Below are positions 59,160 to 64,000 of a stretch of DNA of 64,000 nt, one piece after another. The notes beneath the pieces were generated by a model. That model had not been told where the DNA came from. It made no database searches and saw only the letters and a list, made by a program, of their open reading frames with translations. This DNA comes from Deinococcus multiflagellatus (lineage in GTDB: Bacteria; Deinococcota; Deinococci; Deinococcales; Deinococcaceae), in the NCBI RefSeq assembly GCF_020166415.1, contig NZ_JAIQXV010000006.1, positions 62,001-126,000 on the forward strand, given 5' to 3'. Made by a program: the position numbers and the translations under genes. Each line of letters begins with the position of its first letter. Position 1 is the stretch's first letter.

Positions 59160-59798
59160 TCAGCGGGTGCCGGGGGCGGGGCCAGAAGAAGTCATGTCGG
59201 CGGGCCCCTCCCTTTGCGCCGCATCCAGGGTGGCCAGCACGCCGCCCCGCACAAACACCCCCAGGGTGCGCGCCAGCGCCTCGGCGTCCAGGGCCGGGGT
59301 GCTGATCACCCGGTAGGCCAGGGCGTCCAGCAGTGTGGTGATGATCAGCAGCAGGCCCGCGTGGCCGTGCCCCGGCACCGCCGGGTCCAGCGGCAGGCGC
59401 CGGGCCACCTCCGAGAGAAAATGCGTTTGCCGGTCCCGGAACGACGGCCCACCGCCGCTGTGCAGCAGCGCCAGCGTGTCGCGCTCGGCCAGCAGGAACC
59501 CAAACACCGGCTCAATCAGCCCGGGCGCGCCCGGCGACTGCCAGGGCAGGTGCGCCAGCAGCGGCTCCAAGCGGGTCAGCAGGCGGTGCAGCCGCTCGTC
59601 CAGCAGGGCGTCGAGAATGCTTTCGGTTGAGGGAAAATAGCTGTAGACCGTGGCCCGGGACGTGCCCAGGGCGCCCGCGAGGTCGCCCATGCCCACCGCC
59701 TCAAAGCCGCGCTGCACAAACAGGGTGGCAGCGGTGTCCAGAATCTGCTGGCGACGGTCCGCCGAGGGCAGGCGTTTGCGGGGGTCGGCCACAGGCAT
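59160..59798 (-). CDS. TetR-family regulator of the divergent YhgE gene
   Basis: 212 residues. The HTH is ADRRQQILDTAATLFVQRGFEAVGMGDLAGALGTSRATVYSYFPS (residues ~13-57). The ATG at 59798 lies six bases after TAGACT (a -10 on the minus strand), so the mRNA is probably leaderless; -35 GTGACA is 17 bases above. A TGACA-N3-TGTCA palindrome overlaps that promoter. The C-terminal domain gives no ligand hint. Confidence 0.9.
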   Translation of the reverse strand: MPVADPRKRLPSADRRQQILDTAATLFVQRGFEAVGMGDLAGALGTSRATVYSYFPSTESILDALLDERLHRLLTRLEPLLAHLPWQSPGAPGLIEPVFGFLLAERDTLALLHSGGGPSFRDRQTHFLSEVARRLPLDPAVPGHGHAGLLLIITTLLDALAYRVISTPALDAEALARTLGVFVRGGVLATLDAAQREGPADMTSSGPAPGTR

Positions 59799-59819
59799 GG
59801 GTGAAGTCTATCCCAATTC

Positions 59820-59832
59820 TGACAAGGTGTCA
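59820..59832. promoter_or_regulatory. TetR operator A (regulator side)
   Basis: TGACAAGGTGTCA, arms TGACA/TGTCA with three-base centre, in the minus-strand promoter. Confidence 0.65.
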
Positions 59833-59871
59833 CTTGACGATCTGTCAGTGGGGCGGGCATCATGGTGGAAG

Positions 59872-59886
59872 CTGACACACTGTCAG
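59872..59886. promoter_or_regulatory. TetR operator B (YhgE side)
   Basis: CTGACACACTGTCAG, perfect arms CTGACA/TGTCAG, 25 bases before the YhgE ATG and 53 bases centre to centre from operator A (five turns). A plus-strand promoter TTGACG-N18-CATCAT (59834-59863) lies between them. Confidence 0.65.
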
Positions 59887-59910
59887 AACCACCCGCTCCC
59901 AAGGACTCTC

Positions 59911-62700
59911 ATGACCCAGACCCCATCCCGCCCACCTGCCCGCACGGTGCTCTCCGATTTTCGCCGCCTGACCCCCAGTGAACGCGCGCTGTGGCGCTTT
60001 CCGCTGATGTGGTTGGCGGCGCTGGCGATTCTGTTTATTCCGCTGGCTTACGCTGGGATTTACCTCGCCAGCGTGTGGGACCCCTACGGCCGCCTGGCCG
60101 ACCTGCCGGTGGCGCTGGTGAATGTGGACCAGGGCACCACCCTGCGCGGGAAGCGGTACACGCTGGGGGGCGACGTGGTCCGGGAACTGCGCAAGGACCC
60201 CCCGGTGCGCCTGATTGCCTATCCCAGCGAGGCGGCGGCGCAGGCGGCGGTGCGCCGGGGCGAGGTCTACTTTGCCCTGACCATTCCGCGCGATTTCAGC
60301 CAGAAGGCCGTGGCGGGCAACAGCACCCAGCATGGCCAGCTGCACCTGTACACCGCGCCGGGCACCAGCTATTTCGCCAGCCGCGTGGGCCGCACCGTGG
60401 CCCAGGAGATCACCACCAACCTCAACGAAACCCTGGGGGGCAACCGCTGGGAAGTGGTGCAGCGCTCGCTCAAGGACGTTCAGCGGGGCTTTGAGGACAT
60501 TCGCGCGGCCACCGGCAAACTGCGCAGCGGGGCCGGGCGCCTGGAAACAGGGGCAGCCCAGCTGCGCAGCGGTGCCGACACCCTGAATCAGGGCATGCGC
60601 ACGGCCCAGCAGGGCGCACAGTCGCTGGCTGCAGGGGCCACGACCCTCTCGGGCGGTGTGAGCCGGCTGACCACTGGCACCGCGCAGCTGGGCCAGGGCC
60701 TGCGCAAGCTGGAAGCGGCGGCCCCAGGGCGCGCGCAGTTAGCGCCGCTGCAGCAGGGGACAGCCGACCTGAGCGCCGGCGCGGGGCGGCTGGCGGGCGG
60801 TCTGGGCGCGCTGGGCCAGGGTGCCGGGGACCTGAAAGCCGGCGCCCAGCGGGTGGCGGGCGGCGCGGCCCAATTGAGCGGCGGCGCAGCACAGCTGGCC
60901 CAGAAACTGCCGGACCTCGCGGCGGGCCTGGGCGCGCTGCACAAAGGTGCGGGGCAGCTGCAGGGTGGGGCTGAAGAACTGGTCCAGGGCAACGCGAAAC
61001 TGGCGACCGGGGCCCAGGCGCTCGCCACCCAGCTGCCGGAGTTGCGCGCGGGCCTGGGTACCCTGGCAGGCGGGGCTGGCCAGTTACAGGCCGGCGCCAC
61101 CACGCTGAAGGGCGGCGCCGAACAGGTGCAGACCGGCGCGCAGGCTCTGGCCAAGCAGCTCCCCACCCTGGCCCAGGGCGCGGCGGGGCTGGCCAGCGGC
61201 GCCGAAGGGCTCTCGGCCGGGGCCGGCGCCCTGGCGCAGGGGGCGCCGGGCGATCTGGGCCGCGCCGCAGGGCAGCTGCAGGGTGGGGCCAGTACCCTGG
61301 CTGCCACCGCCCACAAGCTGGAAGCGGGCGCCCGCGCCGCCGCCCAGGGGGCTGAACAACTGGCTGGGGGCACGGGCACCCTGGTCAGCGGCGCCGAACG
61401 CCTGAGTGGCGGCGCGGCCACGCTGGCCACCGGGCTGCAGGACGCCCAGGCGGGCAGCGCCGCCGCTGTGCAGGGCGCCGGGCAATTGGCCAGTGGCGCG
61501 CAGGCGGCGGCCAGCGGCGCCCGCACCCTGGCGCAGGGCGCCGCTGCCCTGAACGAGAACCTGGGCACAGCGGCGGCCGGGGCCGGGCAGGCGGCAGAGG
61601 GCGCGCAGGCGCTGGCCAGCGGGAGCAAGACGTTGCAGGCGGGCGCGGCGCAGCTGCAGGCGGGGGCCGCAACCCTGGCGGCCAAAACCAACGAGGCGGC
61701 GGCGGGCGCCCGGACGCTGGCCAGCGGCGCGCAGCGCGTGCAGGACGGCGTGCAGACCCTGGTGGCCGGCAACCTGAAACTCAAGGCGGCCCTGGGCACT
61801 GTGACCGCGAAACTGCCCGCCGAGCAGGATCTCCGCGCCCTGCAGGGCGGGGCCAGGACCCTGGCCCAGAAAACCGGTGAGCTGAGTGGGGGCCTGGGCC
61901 AGCTCACGGACGGCTCGGGGCGGCTGGCCCAGGGCGCGCGCGACCTGCAGGGCGGTGCAGGCGAGCTGCGCGCCGGTCTGGACACGCTCTACCGCAAGTT
62001 GCCGGCCCGCACCGACACCCTCAGCGGTGATCCCCAGGGCCTGGCCGCCAGCGCGGTGGTCGTGGAAACCGCCACGGCCCAGGTGCCCAGCAACGGGGCG
62101 GCGTTTGCCCCATACTTTGTGGCGCTGGCGCTGTGGGTGGGCGCCACCATGACCACCTTCATCTTTCCCTACCTGCTGCTGCCCGAAAGCGGGCGCGGCA
62201 CCAGCCAGCGCGCCCGCGTGCTGCGCAAGTTCGCGGTACCCGCCGGCTACGTGACGTTGCAGGCGCTGGTGGTCGTTGCGGGCCTGAGCCTGCTGGGCGT
62301 GCCGTACCTGCACCCAGGGCTGGTGGTCCTGACCACCGTGCTGGCCAGCCTGACCTTCATGCTGCTGATTCTGGCGCTGAACCTGCTGCTGGGCGCAGCG
62401 GGGCGGCTGCTGGCGCTGGTGCTGCTGGTGGTGCAGCTGGGGGCTTCGGGGGGCAGTTACCCGGTGGAACTGTCTTCGCGTTTTTTCCAGGCCATCCACG
62501 CCGTCATGCCCGTGACCGATGTGGTGGCGGCCCTGCGCGCGGCCATGTTCGGCGCCTATGAAGGCCAGTACGGCACCTTTCTGGTCCGCATGGCCCTGGT
62601 GGCCCTGGTGGCGGCGGGCGTGGCCCTGCTGGCCCGCTGGCGCTGGCAATTTACCCCCGACGACCAGTTCCGCTCGCCCATCATCACTGACGTGGGCTAG
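59911..62700 (+). CDS. YhgE/Pip-type membrane protein with very long repeat rod
   Basis: 929 residues from the ATG at 59911. One membrane helix near residue 35-55 (MWLAALAILFIPLAYAGIYL) leads into the family domain (PVALVNVDQGTTLRGKRYTLG). Residues ~190-710 are a Gly/Ala/Leu rod of heptad-like units (GAxxLxxGAxxL), interrupted by QKLPDLAAGL-like breaks. Five or six membrane helices close the protein (~735-915). YhgE/Pip relatives include phage-infection proteins and type VII-associated exporters. The rod is longer than in typical Bacillus YhgE. Under divergent TetR control, a role in export or envelope defence is likely but unproven. Confidence 0.88.
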   Translation: MTQTPSRPPARTVLSDFRRLTPSERALWRFPLMWLAALAILFIPLAYAGIYLASVWDPYGRLADLPVALVNVDQGTTLRGKRYTLGGDVVRELRKDPPVRLIAYPSEAAAQAAVRRGEVYFALTIPRDFSQKAVAGNSTQHGQLHLYTAPGTSYFASRVGRTVAQEITTNLNETLGGNRWEVVQRSLKDVQRGFEDIRAATGKLRSGAGRLETGAAQLRSGADTLNQGMRTAQQGAQSLAAGATTLSGGVSRLTTGTAQLGQGLRKLEAAAPGRAQLAPLQQGTADLSAGAGRLAGGLGALGQGAGDLKAGAQRVAGGAAQLSGGAAQLAQKLPDLAAGLGALHKGAGQLQGGAEELVQGNAKLATGAQALATQLPELRAGLGTLAGGAGQLQAGATTLKGGAEQVQTGAQALAKQLPTLAQGAAGLASGAEGLSAGAGALAQGAPGDLGRAAGQLQGGASTLAATAHKLEAGARAAAQGAEQLAGGTGTLVSGAERLSGGAATLATGLQDAQAGSAAAVQGAGQLASGAQAAASGARTLAQGAAALNENLGTAAAGAGQAAEGAQALASGSKTLQAGAAQLQAGAATLAAKTNEAAAGARTLASGAQRVQDGVQTLVAGNLKLKAALGTVTAKLPAEQDLRALQGGARTLAQKTGELSGGLGQLTDGSGRLAQGARDLQGGAGELRAGLDTLYRKLPARTDTLSGDPQGLAASAVVVETATAQVPSNGAAFAPYFVALALWVGATMTTFIFPYLLLPESGRGTSQRARVLRKFAVPAGYVTLQALVVVAGLSLLGVPYLHPGLVVLTTVLASLTFMLLILALNLLLGAAGRLLALVLLVVQLGASGGSYPVELSSRFFQAIHAVMPVTDVVAALRAAMFGAYEGQYGTFLVRMALVALVAAGVALLARWRWQFTPDDQFRSPIITDVG

Positions 62701-62726
62701 GCGTAGCCCCCTGGCCCAGTCGTAAG

Positions 62727-62749
62727 CCCCCGGATGCGTCCGGGGGTTT
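62727..62749 (+). terminator. Terminator of the YhgE gene
   Basis: CCCCCGGA-TGCG-TCCGGGGG followed by TTTG, 27 bases after the stop. Confidence 0.8.
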
Positions 62750-62820
62750 GCGCTTGAACATAAGGGAGGCTGGAGGGGAACAAGGCGCGTCGCAGGCGGC
62801 GTTGCGCTCTCTCTTGCCTC

Positions 62821-62975
62821 GTCATCCGGATTCCGGATCATCGGTTCCAGCCGATCCGCGTCGCTGCGGTGCGTCCACACCTTTCCGTCCCCGTTTTTCC
62901 TTCTCTGCGGCGCCGTTCTGTGCGTCCCTTTGATCGGAAAAACGCCGAAACCCGTTGCAGAATCTTTCGGAAGTG
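62821..62975 (+). repeat. Intergenic repeat A, copy 3
   Basis: Starts GTCATCCGGATTCCGGATCA and runs through CGCGTCGCTGCGGTG and CCGTTTTTCCTTCTCTG, as in copy 2, then diverges with a TTTCGGAAG tail seen in repeat B. Confidence 0.65.
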
Positions 62976-62978
62976 CGC

Positions 62979-64000
62979 TTACAGGCGCAGGCGCAGCAGT
63001 CGCAGCCCCATGAACACCACGAACACGGTGCCGCCCTCGTGCGCCAGCACGCCCAGGGGCAGGGGCACCTGCCCGGCCACCGCCAGCGGCGCCACCACCA
63101 CCATCACCCCAAACGCAAAGGTCAGGTTCAGGGCCACCGTGCGCCGGGCGGCCCGCGCCAACCGCACGGCCCCGGCCAGCTTGCCCAGGTCGCTGCGCAT
63201 CAACACCACGTCGGCGCTGGCGATGGCCACATCGGTGCCGCTGGCCACCGCCACCCCCAGGTCGGCGCGGGCCAGGGCGGGGGCGTCATTGACCCCGTCG
63301 CCCACCATGGCCACGGGCGCAGGCAGCTCAGCAATCAGGCGCAGTTTGTCCTCGGGCAGCAGTTCCGCGCGGAAGTCATCGACGCCCGTATCCTGGGCCA
63401 CCGCCTGCGCCACCTCGCGCCGGTCACCCGTGAGCATCACGAGCCGCGCCGCGCCGCTGCCGCGCAACTCGGCCAGGGCCTGGCGCACGCCGGGGCGGGG
63501 GGTATCGGCCACCCCGATCACCCCCAGCACCTGCGGGCCCACCCCCACAATCACGCTGCTGCTGCCCCGCTGCGCCAGTGCGTCCAGCGCCGCACTGAGG
63601 TGGGCAGGCAGGGCCGCGCCGATCCGGTCCGCCATGCGGCGGTTGCCCGCCCAGGCACGCGCGCCTTCGGCGGTCTGGGCCTCAATGCCGTGCCCAGGGA
63701 CCGCCTGGGCGGCGCTGACAGATCGGGGGCACACCCCCCGCTGGCGCGCCGCCTCCACGATGGCCTGCGCAATGGGGTGTTCGCTGTGGGCCTCCAGACC
63801 CGCCGCCAGGGCCAGGGCTGCGGTGTCGTCCGGCGCGGCCACCTCGGTCACGCGCATGCGGCCTTCGGTCAGGGTGCCGGTCTTGTCAAACGCAATGGTC
63901 TGCACCCTGGCCAGGGTGTCCAGGGCCGCGCTGCTTTTAAACAGCACCCCGGCGCGCGCCGCCGCCGCCATGGCGCTGAGCATCACCGCTGGCGTGGAGA
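62979..64000 (-). CDS. Heavy-metal-transporting P-type ATPase (partial, C-terminal part)
   Basis: The frame continues past the right edge, so the start is not visible. The segment near the edge reads STPAVMLSAMAAAARAGVLFK, the PIB-type TP motif region after the metal-binding CPx/SPC helix. Then DKTGTLTEGRM (phosphorylated Asp), SEHPIAQAI (the HP nucleotide motif of P1B pumps), MLTGDRREVA and MVGDGVNDAPALARADLGVAV. The last two helices follow. The metal cannot be assigned without the missing CPx region and N-terminus. It exports or moves a soft metal ion using ATP. Confidence 0.92.
   Translation of the reverse strand, partial: STPAVMLSAMAAAARAGVLFKSSAALDTLARVQTIAFDKTGTLTEGRMRVTEVAAPDDTAALALAAGLEAHSEHPIAQAIVEAARQRGVCPRSVSAAQAVPGHGIEAQTAEGARAWAGNRRMADRIGAALPAHLSAALDALAQRGSSSVIVGVGPQVLGVIGVADTPRPGVRQALAELRGSGAARLVMLTGDRREVAQAVAQDTGVDDFRAELLPEDKLRLIAELPAPVAMVGDGVNDAPALARADLGVAVASGTDVAIASADVVLMRSDLGKLAGAVRLARAARRTVALNLTFAFGVMVVVAPLAVAGQVPLPLGVLAHEGGTVFVVFMGLRLLRLRL

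Noticed and set aside
61084..62880. 598-codon minus-strand frame
   Set aside because: Antisense to the repetitive YhgE rod; no start signal and no domain.

Overview
The window is about 64 kb of very GC-rich bacterial chromosome. The likely source is a Deinococcus or close relative. This rests on several -10 boxes of the TANNNT type lying 5-7 bases before a start codon (the leaderless mRNA style known from Deinococcus), a ba3-type oxidase operon, DUF4142 and tail-collar lipoprotein loci, and several families of short intergenic stem-loop repeats. The genus is an inference; no rRNA, tRNA or CRISPR array was seen.

Layout: 1-0.7 kb, the end of a MerR regulator gene and a broken ltrA. 1.0-2.9 kb, two cobalamin genes (cobB, cobU). 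2.9-9.7 kb, a seven-gene minus-strand operon. It starts with a leaderless 62-codon gene whose product carries a lasso-type RiPP leader motif, then two paralogous lipoproteins (one extended by a beta-helix), three tail-collar (MdpB-like) proteins and a Tat-exported binding-protein fold; this is the most unusual locus. 10.1-18.0 kb, a TetR-controlled RND efflux operon with two TolC-like proteins and a matched pair of operators. 18.2-24.7 kb, a secreted beta-helix lipoprotein, an alpha/beta hydrolase, a DUF4142 lipoprotein, an orphan PAAR protein, a GGDEF-EAL protein and a universal stress protein.

24.7-25.5 kb is a repeat-filled gap. 25.5-29.6 kb holds a YwiC-like membrane protein, a cupin, a truncated haemoglobin, a second universal stress protein, an Rrf2 regulator with an altered cluster site and a BTAD regulator. 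29.6-38.5 kb is a chitin/amino-sugar region: nagZ, a SIS isomerase, a sugar ABC importer without its ATPase, an RpiR regulator, and a divergent GH18 chitinase. 39.1-46.5 kb is a signalling operon: a soluble poly-HAMP hybrid histidine kinase with six nearly identical 92-residue modules, CheR, and a REC-PAS-kinase.

46.5-47.3 kb is a second repeat cluster. 47.3-51.3 kb carries a CPBP protease and a ba3 oxidase operon ending in a cytochrome c. 51.9-53.9 kb is a K+/H+ antiporter behind a small ribbon-helix-helix-like protein with four operator half-sites. 54.1-56.6 kb is a nitric-oxide defence operon (RIC-like, group-III haemoglobin, flavohaemoprotein) with a palindrome inside its promoter. 57.1-64 kb has an HD-GYP phosphodiesterase, a TetR/YhgE pair with palindromic operators, and the C-terminal part of a heavy-metal P-type ATPase.

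The genes point to a free-living aerobe with redox/NO, envelope-stress and polymer-degradation functions. Two NO-linked clusters, a shared GTAAC-N6-GTAAC box before three genes, and the chitinase/GlcNAc region with similar A/T-rich boxes suggest regulons that can be tested.
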